5,008 nt of DNA. It comes from an uncultured Gammaproteobacteria bacterium. Its GTDB lineage: Bacteria; Pseudomonadota; Gammaproteobacteria; Arenicellales; UBA868. How positions within the stretch are numbered: the stretch's first letter is position 1; every line of letters starts with the position of its first letter. The position numbers and the translations under genes are program-made. The stretch is taken from contig CAJXBY010000198.1 in assembly GCA_913051905.1 (NCBI GenBank), forward strand, positions 1-5,008. Reading direction: 5' to 3'. Below, one piece after another: positions 1-5,008 of the stretch. The notes under the pieces were generated by a model. The model was given only the letters and a program-made list of their open reading frames with translations. It had not been told where the DNA came from and made no database searches.

Positions 1-787
1 GGAAGTGCAGATCGTTCTGGTGTGTGCACTGCCCGGCGAAGTTGCACAAGACGTCACTGACACCGTAGTTGGCGTTCATCGCTTGCATACCCCAGACCTC
101 CTGGAGGCGCTGGCGGAACGCAGGATCATCCAGGCCCGGCTCACCTCCCATGAAGCCTTTGCGCAGGCCGAGGTCAACCGGCGACAGCCTCGGGAAATGC
201 TCGGCGAGAACCTGTTCCAGACGCGCCGGATAGGAGGGCGTGCAGGAGATGGCGTTGATGCCGACGTCGAGGATAGTACGGACCAGGAGCTGGGTTGCGC
301 CGCTGCCGAACGGCACCACCAGAGCGCCAGTGGCCTCAAGCCCGAGATGATCTGTCAGTCCACCCATCCAGAGCTGGTAATTTAGGCAATGGACCACCGT
401 ATCGCCGGGGCCAAGGCCGGCGGCACTCTGGCTGCGCCCGGCGACATGAGCCTGTAGCGCTGTGTCGGTACTGGAAAGCGCGAGATTCATCGCCTGACCG
501 CTGGTCCCAGAGGTACGGTGCAGCCGCACGATACTTTCATGCGGGTGGTTCAAGTAACTGCCGAACGGCGGATGCGCCGCCTGGTCTAATCGGAGCAGTG
601 TCTTGTCGGTCAACGGTAGTTCATCAAGATCCGACAATCGGGTCGGTAGCTTCATCGGCGCAGCCGGGTGGTGTTGCCGGTAGAACGCCGAACCTGCCAG
701 CCGTTTCCGCTGGGCAGACCAGTGCCGGGACTGGATTTCATACAGTTTCTCCAGTGGCAGAAAATCTGCATCCGCAACAAAAGTCAT
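1..787 (-). CDS. Phenylacetate-CoA ligase-like adenylating enzyme (PaaK/ANL family), partial, C-terminus beyond window
   Basis: Reading the minus strand from an ATG at 787 gives 262 uninterrupted residues to the window edge. The P-loop-like A3 motif TSGTSGQ is at residues 92-98. PaaK-type segments follow: GLGPGDTVVHCLNYQLWMGG (124-143), a TPSYPARL stretch (183-190), GGEP (214-217) and NYGVSDV (240-246), the equivalent of the family YGxTE/YGLSE motif. Family members activate a carboxylic acid with ATP and transfer the acyl group to CoA in the cytoplasm; they are usually about 400-450 residues, so roughly the last third is missing here. The substrate cannot be read from this part. Gln at the usual Lys/Arg of A3 and Asp in place of the motif Glu are mild deviations. 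The 787 start has only a weak ribosome-binding site; an in-frame ATG at 844 would add 19 residues with no family-like sequence. Family assignment is firm, exact function is not. Confidence 0.85.
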   Translation of the reverse strand, partial: MTFVADADFLPLEKLYEIQSRHWSAQRKRLAGSAFYRQHHPAAPMKLPTRLSDLDELPLTDKTLLRLDQAAHPPFGSYLNHPHESIVRLHRTSGTSGQAMNLALSSTDTALQAHVAGRSQSAAGLGPGDTVVHCLNYQLWMGGLTDHLGLEATGALVVPFGSGATQLLVRTILDVGINAISCTPSYPARLEQVLAEHFPRLSPVDLGLRKGFMGGEPGLDDPAFRQRLQEVWGMQAMNANYGVSDVLCNFAGQCTHQNDLHF

Positions 788-891
788 GGTGGTTGTCCAG
801 AGTCGGGCAGAACCTGTAGTGCAGCGACAGACGGCGCAGGACATGGTACAAGAGCAGGCCGCTGACCGGTAGCCGGGAATTCTGGGAGGTC
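788..891. other. Divergent intergenic gap between the ligase-like gene and DUF6122 gene
   Basis: These 104 bases must hold the promoters or leaders of both outward-facing genes. No convincing -35/-10 pair is visible on either strand. The only clear signal is the GGGAGG at 884-889 belonging to the plus-strand gene. Confidence 0.4.
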
Positions 892-1206
892 ATGACCGCC
901 GTAATCGTTCACAACCTGGCCCATGTTCTGGTGCCCGGTGCCATCGCCTGGCTGTTTTTCCGCAGCCGCTGGCGCCGCGTCTGGCTCATCATGTTGGCCA
1001 CGATGCTGGTCGACCTGGATCACCTGCTGGCTGACCCCGTGTTCGATCCCAATCGATGCGGTCTGGGGTTTCATCCCCTGCACAGCTGGCCGGCCATCGC
1101 CTTGTATGTCATGGCGTTGGCCCTGCCTTGGGTGCGCGTGGTCGCACTGGGTCTGGTCGTTCACATGGGCCTGGACGGGACCGATTGCCTGCGTATACGC
1201 TGGTGA
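892..1206 (+). CDS. DUF6122 family small membrane protein
   Basis: This 104-residue protein has about three hydrophobic segments (near residues 12-23, 29-40 and 66-91). A central motif, DLDHLLADPVFDP then NRCGLGFHPLHS, spans residues 41-65. I recognise this block as the hallmark of the DUF6122 family, whose function is not established. The many conserved Asp and His residues (D41, D43, H44, H61, H64, H91, D95, D98) resemble those of membrane-embedded metal-dependent hydrolases such as the YdjM/DUF457 type, but a catalytic role is only a guess. Length matches the family and the N-terminus aligns with the family start, so ATG 892 is kept even though the GGGAGG at 884-889 lies only two bases before it, closer than usual. 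The gene is divergent from the ligase gene and lies 76 bases upstream of msrP in the same direction, so it may be co-transcribed with msrPQ. It probably acts in the inner membrane. Confidence 0.85.
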   Translation: MTAVIVHNLAHVLVPGAIAWLFFRSRWRRVWLIMLATMLVDLDHLLADPVFDPNRCGLGFHPLHSWPAIALYVMALALPWVRVVALGLVVHMGLDGTDCLRIRW

Positions 1207-1282
1207 CAGTGGTGCTGCCTGCAGGTGTAAAAGAGCCATGGTGCATAATGACCGTTGACTTGAACCGGGAAAGCCCAACCGC

Positions 1283-2263
1283 ATGACCCGAGTGACCGAT
1301 CGCAGCACTTACACCCGCCGTCGGGTACTCGCCGGGACCCTGGGTCTTTCATTGCTGGGTGGTTTTGCTGCGCTGCGGTACGGCCGGCGATTCACCGCCC
1401 GGGCGGGCGATGCGGAAAGCCCTGATACGGGCTCGGCCCTTTCCAGAGGCGCGGCCGAGGACATGAGGGCCGCCGCGGCCGACCCGGCGACCCGGCGGCT
1501 GACACTCAAACACGCTGCCACCCATTACAACAACGCCTACGAATTCGGTTGGGACAAGATCGATCCCGTCCGCCGGTCCGGCAAGTTCCGTCTTGAGCCC
1601 TGGGCCGTGACCTTCGACGGCCTCTGCCGGCGGCCCGCAACGTTCGACGTTGGTGACCTGATGGGCATGCCCTTCAACCAGCTCGAGGAGCGCGTCTATG
1701 ATTTTCGCTGCGTCGAGGCCTGGTCGATGGTGATCCCCTACAACGGCCGGCCGTTGCGTGAACTCATCGATGCGGTCGAGCCCATGACCTCCGCGCGGTA
1801 CGTGGCTTTCACGAGTGTACTGCGCCCGGAGGAGATGCCCGGACAGGCATCGCCGTTCAGTTCACTGGACTGGCCGTACGTCGAGGCGCTGACCATCGAA
1901 GAGGCGGTTCATCCGCTGACCTTTGCCACCTTTGGTGTCTACGGAGATCAGAACCTGCCCCAGAACGGTATGCCGTTTCGTATCACTGTGCCGTGGAAGT
2001 ACGGCTTCAAGTCGGCCAAATTCATTGTCAGGATCACGTTTACCGAAGAGCGGCCTGCGGCGACTTGGCACCTGGAGGCGCCGGGTGAATACGGTTGGTA
2101 CAGCAATGTCTACCCGTCAATCTCCCACCCCCGCTGGAGCCAGGCAACCGAGCGGCGCATCTGGGGCGAGGGCGATATTGAGCGTATTCCCTCGCGGCCC
2201 TACAACGGTTACGGCAACGAAGTCGCACACCTATATCCCGGCAGCAAGCAGCAGTACCGGTGA
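1283..2263 (+). CDS. msrP: Protein-methionine-sulfoxide reductase catalytic subunit MsrP (YedY), Tat-exported molybdoenzyme
   Basis: The 326-residue product matches MsrP along its whole length (E. coli protein about 334). It carries a twin-arginine signal, TRRRVLA at 11-17 followed by a hydrophobic stretch to about residue 31; cleavage after the ARA at 39-41 is plausible. The sulfite-oxidase-type molybdopterin fold is shown by YNNAYEFG (82-89), YDFRCVEAWSMVIP (139-152), MPGQ (185-188), HPLTFATFGVYG (210-221), PQNGMPFRITVPWKYGFKSA (226-245) and HPRWSQATER (282-291). Cys143 is the predicted Mo ligand. Family proteins repair oxidised methionines in periplasmic proteins with electrons from MsrQ. 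Cys115 is an extra cysteine at a position where E. coli has a non-Cys residue. ATG 1283 is the only reasonable start: the upstream in-frame ATG at 1238 hits a stop within seven codons. The ribosome-binding site is weak (GGGAAAG about 1267-1273). The stop overlaps the msrQ start. Confidence 0.97.
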   Translation: MTRVTDRSTYTRRRVLAGTLGLSLLGGFAALRYGRRFTARAGDAESPDTGSALSRGAAEDMRAAAADPATRRLTLKHAATHYNNAYEFGWDKIDPVRRSGKFRLEPWAVTFDGLCRRPATFDVGDLMGMPFNQLEERVYDFRCVEAWSMVIPYNGRPLRELIDAVEPMTSARYVAFTSVLRPEEMPGQASPFSSLDWPYVEALTIEEAVHPLTFATFGVYGDQNLPQNGMPFRITVPWKYGFKSAKFIVRITFTEERPAATWHLEAPGEYGWYSNVYPSISHPRWSQATERRIWGEGDIERIPSRPYNGYGNEVAHLYPGSKQQYR

Positions 2264-2844
2264 AGCGTGCACTGGTTCACGCGGCACTGGCATCGCCGGC
2301 CGTGTTGCTGGCATTCGGCTGGCATTACGGTCGGCTGGGTGTCGATCCTGAGAAGACCCTGATCTGGGAAACCGGCATCTGGGCCTTTAACCTGCTGATT
2401 CTGGTGGTGCTTATGCCGGGCATCGCGCGCTGGGCAGACTGGCCGGCTGTTATCGGCTGTCGACGTGCCGTCGGGCTGTGGGCTTTCTCCTACGCAACCA
2501 CGCACTTCGGGTTTTTTGTGATCTTTCTGCTGGGATGGGACATGGCACGGTTGGGCTCAGAGATCGTCGAACGGCCTTACATCCTGGTCGGGTTCAACGC
2601 CTGGTTGATTCTGGTGCTGATGGCGGCGACCTCCACGCGTGGTTGGATCCGGCGTCTCGGGTGGCGCTGGAAGCGATTGCACGGACTGGTTTACGTGGCG
2701 CTCGGCCTGGCGGCAGTGCACTACCTGCTGATGATTCGCAGCGACTGGGGCTGGCCGGTGGCTTACGCGTCGATCGTGTTGTTGCTGGTCGGTCTGCGTG
2801 TCTTGAAACGCGGAAGACCCTCACCCGCTGATCGGGTCCTCTAG
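2260..2844 (+). CDS. msrQ: Haem-binding membrane subunit MsrQ of the methionine-sulfoxide reductase system
   Basis: The gene starts with GTG inside the msrP stop (four-base overlap GTGA), which implies translational coupling. The 194-residue protein is a ferric-reductase-like integral membrane protein with about five to six hydrophobic helices. MsrQ landmarks are LGVDPEK (26-32), RRAVGLWAFSYATTHF (68-83), ERPYILVGF (104-112), STRGWIRRLGWRWKRLHGLV (125-144) and AAVHYLL (151-157). His82, His141 and His154 are the expected haem b ligands. In studied members MsrQ passes electrons from the quinone pool or a cytoplasmic flavin reductase to MsrP in the periplasm. Length is close to the roughly 200-210 residues of relatives. 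The pairing with msrP makes the assignment safe. No HprSR (YedVW)-type two-component system, which controls msrPQ in E. coli, is present in the window. Confidence 0.96.
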   Translation: MKRALVHAALASPAVLLAFGWHYGRLGVDPEKTLIWETGIWAFNLLILVVLMPGIARWADWPAVIGCRRAVGLWAFSYATTHFGFFVIFLLGWDMARLGSEIVERPYILVGFNAWLILVLMAATSTRGWIRRLGWRWKRLHGLVYVALGLAAVHYLLMIRSDWGWPVAYASIVLLLVGLRVLKRGRPSPADRVL

Positions 2845-2893
2845 GGCAAGCATAGATATATAAGTATTTCTATCTGATATATATCAAACGATT
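2845..2893. other. AT-rich, palindrome-rich island after msrQ
   Basis: Base composition drops sharply straight after the msrQ stop. It holds a perfect 10-base palindrome GATATATATC (2876-2885), and AGATA (2854-2858 region) is mirrored by TATCT (2871-2875). This could be promoter or operator DNA for the structured transcript that follows, but I cannot fit a convincing sigma70 -35/-10 pair. Function unknown. Confidence 0.35.
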
Positions 2894-3040
2894 AAGGTTT
2901 CTTATAGGTAGGACAAGAAACTTTGAATATCGCTGGTGCGAAATTCAGGGTACCTTTTGGTTGCTGGACGATTTCTCCTTTAGTAGCAACCTGTGTAACC
3001 CTGCGCACGCCCCCCTTGAATTGTGCGCAGGGTTTTTTTC
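2890..3040 (+). ncRNA. Candidate structured RNA (small RNA or msrPQ 3' UTR) ending in an intrinsic terminator
   Basis: Three successive hairpins can be drawn on the plus strand. Hairpin 1 pairs AAGGTTTCTT (2894-2903) with AAGAAACTTT (2915-2924): ten pairs including one G-U, with an 11-base loop containing AGGTAGGA. Hairpin 2 pairs GGTTGCT (2959-2965) with AGCAACC (2985-2991), with a 19-base loop carrying TTTCTCCTTT, which resembles an anti-Shine-Dalgarno seed. Hairpin 3 is the terminator at 2997-3039. No credible reading frame covers the stretch and no plus-strand gene follows for about 1.75 kb, so it does not look like a leader. I do not recognise an Rfam class. Whether it has its own promoter or is the processed 3' end of the msrPQ message is unresolved. 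Confidence 0.4.
2997..3039 (+). terminator. Strong rho-independent terminator
   Basis: A perfect 12-base-pair stem, AACCCTGCGCAC (2997-3008) with GTGCGCAGGGTT (3023-3034), closes a 14-base loop and runs into seven T residues (3033-3039). There is no T tract on the other side, so it works on plus-strand transcripts. It ends either msrPQ readthrough, 153 bases after the msrQ stop, or a separate small RNA. Confidence 0.92.
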
Positions 3041-3123
3041 TGCCACATCAGATTTGAACGGGGACCCGCAGCGAGATACCACGAACTGCCGATCGTTGTC
3101 GTCGACTGTGCCGACAGACGAGA
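3041..3123. other. Short gap between the terminator and the convergent GntR gene
   Basis: I see no gene, promoter or T-tailed terminator here. The minus-strand GntR pair therefore has no obvious intrinsic terminator. A short inverted repeat, CGAGAT (3119-3124) with ATCTCG (3128-3133), spans the GntR stop codon but lacks a following T run on the minus strand. Confidence 0.4.
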
Positions 3124-3804
3124 TCAGATCTCGCCGGAATCCACGGCCGACTTGATAGAGGACTCTATGTAGTCCAGCCGCCGACCAGTGATCTCGGCGG
3201 CCGCATCTGCATCACCCTTTTCGATCGCGCGGGCGAATTCTGCCCGAAGACTGGCCCAGGTCTGAATGCCGCCGTGATTCTTGAGGTGGACGTAGCCCAC
3301 CCGCCGGTTCAGGCCGAGCAACAGGTTCATCGCTCTGCAAGTGTGTTCGTTGTGCGAGGCGTCACACAGGAGTTTGTTGAGCGTAATGTCCATGCGCATG
3401 AACGTCATCAGGTCTTTGCTTCGGACGATCTCTTCGTAATCTAGGGCGATTCCAGCGAACTGTTGTCGCTGTTCCACTGTGGCCCGTCGTGCACCAGTCC
3501 GGGCCAGGAGCGTCATCAGTACCCGGCTGAGTTCCAGCAGAAGAAACTGCCGCGTGAGATCGATCTCAGTGATCTTGATCCCCTTGCGGGGCAGGATCTC
3601 TACCAACCCCTCTCTCTCGAGCCTTTGCAGTGCTTCTCGAACGGGTGTCCTACCGAATCCGGTCTTCTGCACCAGCGCAGCTTCGCTTTGCACAGACCCC
3701 GGTTTAAGTCGTAGGGTTACGATCAGCTCTTCCAGCTTTTCGTAGGCGAGCTCGGTCAGACTGCGACGAGCCTGGCCAAGACTGGTGACGTTATTAGTGG
3801 TCAT
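3124..3804 (-). CDS. GntR family transcriptional regulator with FCD-type C-terminal domain (downstream member of tandem pair)
   Basis: The 226-residue protein has an N-terminal GntR winged helix-turn-helix (about 15-80), with AYEKLEELIVTLRLKPG (20-36), a degenerate SEAALVQKTG (40-49) and the recognition segment GRTPVREALQRLEREG (51-66) followed by the wing LPRKGIKIT (71-79). The all-helical remainder (about 85-220) fits the FCD effector domain of the FadR subfamily. The usual FCD metal site uses one Asp and three His. Here D139 is kept, but the residue four further on is N143, and the other two His positions are by my alignment R187 and R209, so metal binding is unlikely. It lies 34 bases downstream of a close paralogue in the same direction, so the two probably form an operon. 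No clear Shine-Dalgarno precedes ATG 3804, which may mean translation depends on the upstream gene. The target genes and ligand are unknown. Confidence 0.92.
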   Translation of the reverse strand: MTTNNVTSLGQARRSLTELAYEKLEELIVTLRLKPGSVQSEAALVQKTGFGRTPVREALQRLEREGLVEILPRKGIKITEIDLTRQFLLLELSRVLMTLLARTGARRATVEQRQQFAGIALDYEEIVRSKDLMTFMRMDITLNKLLCDASHNEHTCRAMNLLLGLNRRVGYVHLKNHGGIQTWASLRAEFARAIEKGDADAAAEITGRRLDYIESSIKSAVDSGEI

Positions 3805-3838
3805 TTATGTGCTGAAAAGCCGGTTTAGTCGTGCGGTG

Positions 3839-4543
3839 CTATCGCGACAACAGACTAGGGTCCACAGTCGTCCGGGTAAATTTCTCCAGGTAATTCAGCA
3901 ACGCATTGACGGCCTGCTCAGTGTCGGTTGGTGTGCCCCGTGCGATGCTACGGGCCAGTGTGGCGTGAAGTTGTACGGCCAGCTTCAAATCGGCTGCTTC
4001 CTCTTTGTGCATGAACCAGAACCGCCGGCCCAGTCCCTGGATTAGACCGATGGCTCGGCTGGCGTACTCGTTGTGACCGGCCCTCGCGATCAGTTGGTTG
4101 AGTTCGTAGTCCAGGCGCATGAAGCCGACATGGTCTTCATCACCGACGGTGTTTTCCATATCATCAGCAATCGATACAAACTGAAGCCGTTCGGCTTCGG
4201 TGGCGCGTAGCGCACCCGTCCGGGCCAGCAGTTTTTCGAGCTCGCGCCTCAGTTCAAGCAGCAGCAGATGTTTACGGGGATTCACGTCGGTGACTTGGAT
4301 GCCCTTACGGGGCAGGATCACGATCAACCCCTCGCGTTCCAGCCTCTGCAGGGCCTCCCGGATTGGTGTGCGTCCGATCGATAGTTGATCCACCAAGGCA
4401 GCTTCGGACAATATTGCGCCCGGCTCGAGCTTCAGTGTGGTGATCAATTCTTCGAGAATTTCATAGGCCACCATCGTCAGGCTTTTGCGGGGTTGGACCA
4501 CGGCATCTGTTTTTGACGTGGCGCCCATTTTTGATCTGTTCAT
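3839..4543 (-). CDS. GntR family transcriptional regulator with FCD-type C-terminal domain (upstream member of tandem pair)
   Basis: From ATG 4543 the product is 234 residues. The winged helix-turn-helix spans about 20-87 (AYEILEELITTLKLEPG 26-42, GRTPIREALQRLEREG 57-72, wing LPRKGIQVT 77-85). An FCD-like helical domain follows. In the metal site D145 and H193 are retained, while the first His position is N149 and the last is Y218. A few extra residues (GTPTD, 203-207) sit where FCD proteins have the short GD turn. The reading frame stays open upstream to an ATG at 4618, but those 25 residues do not look like a GntR N-terminus. An AAGGAG (4557-4562, minus strand) lies 13 bases before ATG 4543, somewhat far but the only Shine-Dalgarno here; ATG 4528 is a weaker alternative. 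It is divergent from the PIF1-like gene and is probably autoregulated, as is common in the family; that is inference. Confidence 0.92.
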   Translation of the reverse strand: MNRSKMGATSKTDAVVQPRKSLTMVAYEILEELITTLKLEPGAILSEAALVDQLSIGRTPIREALQRLEREGLIVILPRKGIQVTDVNPRKHLLLLELRRELEKLLARTGALRATEAERLQFVSIADDMENTVGDEDHVGFMRLDYELNQLIARAGHNEYASRAIGLIQGLGRRFWFMHKEEAADLKLAVQLHATLARSIARGTPTDTEQAVNALLNYLEKFTRTTVDPSLLSR

Positions 4544-4791
4544 ATTTCTGTTGAGACTCCTTCTTTCGCGCGATGAATATATTAACAAGATGTAGAACTT
4601 GGCTGGTTGCGGTAGCACCTGGGCTCAAATTCCCTAGCGTTTAGATATACTCGTTATATTTGAATGATTTACCTAAAATATTAATAGCATACCACCCGTG
4701 TGTGGGTGCCCCTGACGACCTATTTCTGTCTGAAAACGGCCTCCGATCGTCTTTGATCTCGCCCGGGCAATTTCCCAATCTCTGATCCGCC
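4544..4791. promoter_or_regulatory. AT-rich divergent control region between the GntR pair and the PIF1-like gene
   Basis: These 248 bases separate two outward-facing genes and are markedly AT-rich between about 4570 and 4692. Candidate operator-like elements are the palindromes TCGCGCGA (4566-4573) and AATATATT (4576-4583), the inverted repeat ATATA-n5-TATAT (4645-4659) and CACCC-n6-GGGTG (4693-4708). A TTGAAT at 4660-4665 could be a plus-strand -35, but no good -10 lies at 16-18 bases. I cannot assign precise promoters; the region role is inferred from position and composition. Confidence 0.45.
4557..4562 (-). promoter_or_regulatory. Shine-Dalgarno site deciding the start of the upstream GntR gene
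   Basis: The minus strand reads AAGGAG here, 13 bases before ATG 4543. The ATG at 4618 would place this site inside the coding region, so the site argues for the shorter protein. Confidence 0.5.
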
Positions 4792-5008
4792 ATGCACTAC
4801 GAACGAACTGACGAATTTCAGCAGGTGCTTGATCTTCTGCACGTAGAGTCGCCCCGACTGCTGTTCGTCACCGGTTCGGCGGGAACCGGCAAATCGACCC
4901 TGATTGACGTGCTGCGGGCGGAGCTTGACCGCAACCTGGTGGTGGTCGCACCGACCGGCGTGGCCGCGCTCAACGTCCGCGGCCAGACCATCCATTCGTT
5001 TTTCCAGC
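4792..5008 (+). CDS. PIF1-like P-loop helicase/ATPase, partial, N-terminal 72 residues only
   Basis: The frame opens at ATG 4792 and is still open at the window edge. It begins MHYERTDEFQQVLDLL, followed by LLFVTGSAGTGKSTLIDVL (23-41). The Walker A motif is GSAGTGKS (28-35), with catalytic Lys34. Motif Ia follows as VVVAPTGVAALNV (50-62), then GQTIHSFF (64-71). This order and wording is typical of PIF1-like and related RecD-type superfamily 1B DNA helicases, which unwind DNA 5' to 3'. Full-length bacterial members are usually 400 residues or more, so most of the protein lies beyond the window and any extra domains cannot be seen. An in-frame TGA at 4783-4785 rules out a longer N-terminus from an upstream ATG. 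No Shine-Dalgarno is visible, so the transcript could be leaderless or use a weak site. The gene is divergent from the GntR pair. Confidence 0.88.
   Translation, partial: MHYERTDEFQQVLDLLHVESPRLLFVTGSAGTGKSTLIDVLRAELDRNLVVVAPTGVAALNVRGQTIHSFFQ

Noticed and set aside
295..819. 174-codon plus-strand open frame
   Set aside because: It lies opposite the ligase-like gene, whose minus-strand translation carries clear ANL motifs throughout; this frame is its shadow.
788..844. N-terminal extension of the ligase-like protein to ATG 844
   Set aside because: The 19 extra residues are Cys/Thr-rich, not family-like, and no better ribosome-binding site is present; kept as an alternative only.
1191..1200. 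Perfect palindrome GCGTATACGC at the 3' end of the DUF6122 gene
   Set aside because: It lies inside coding sequence, and a single 10-base palindrome is not enough to claim an operator, though it lies 83 bases before msrP.
1244..1249. CATAAT as a -10 box for msrP
   Set aside because: No -35-like sequence lies 16-18 bases upstream, so it cannot be called a promoter.
784..1308. 174-codon minus-strand open frame over the DUF6122 gene
   Set aside because: Its translation is low-complexity and Gln/His/Pro-rich with no family resemblance; it is the shadow of the plus-strand DUF6122 gene in GC-rich DNA.
1923..2351. 142-codon plus-strand frame overlapping msrP and msrQ
   Set aside because: Out of frame with both well-recognised proteins, and Arg/Ser-rich as expected of a shadow frame.
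2961..3155. 64-codon plus-strand frame in the gap after msrQ
   Set aside because: It starts on a TTG inside hairpin 2, has no ribosome-binding site, reads through the terminator and resembles no known protein.
4544..4618. Long N-terminus (25 extra residues) for the upstream GntR protein
   Set aside because: The extension includes the Shine-Dalgarno site as coding sequence and does not resemble GntR N-termini.
4720..4995. 91-codon minus-strand frame at the right end
   Set aside because: The opposite strand encodes an unmistakable Walker A and PIF1-like motif Ia, so this is a shadow.
1..5008. CRISPR array, tRNA, rRNA or insertion sequence
   Set aside because: No regularly spaced repeats, no tRNA-like cloverleaf or CCA end, no rRNA signature and no transposase or terminal inverted repeats were seen.

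Overview
The window is GC-rich chromosomal DNA from a proteobacterium, most likely a gammaproteobacterium. The basis is the msrP-msrQ pair, the DUF6122 membrane protein, the FCD-type GntR regulators and the codon use; the taxonomic call is an inference from gene content only. No rRNA, tRNA, CRISPR array, transposase or integrase is visible.

Left part (1-1206). A minus-strand gene for a phenylacetate-CoA ligase-like (PaaK/ANL superfamily) adenylating enzyme runs off the left edge, so its first 262 residues are present and its C-terminus is not. Divergent from it, after a 104-base gap, lies a small plus-strand membrane protein of the DUF6122 type.

Centre (1283-2844). msrP and msrQ overlap by four bases (GTGA) and encode the periplasmic methionine-sulfoxide reductase system. 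MsrP is the Tat-exported molybdoenzyme and MsrQ the haem-binding membrane subunit that feeds it electrons. DUF6122 lies 76 bases upstream in the same direction and may share the transcript.

Gap (2845-3123). This stretch has no credible gene. It starts with an AT-rich, palindrome-rich island. Three hairpins follow, and the last is a very strong plus-strand intrinsic terminator. It is either a structured msrPQ 3' UTR or a small RNA gene, and is the least explained part of the window.

Right part (3124-5008). Two tandem paralogous GntR/FCD regulators are encoded on the minus strand, 34 bases apart and about two-thirds identical in their DNA-binding domains. Both appear to have lost several histidines of the usual FCD metal site. 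A 248-base AT-rich divergent region with candidate operator-like repeats separates them from a plus-strand gene that runs off the right edge. That gene encodes the start of a PIF1-like P-loop helicase/ATPase (Walker A visible).

The two edge genes are real although neither is closed by a stop codon inside the window.
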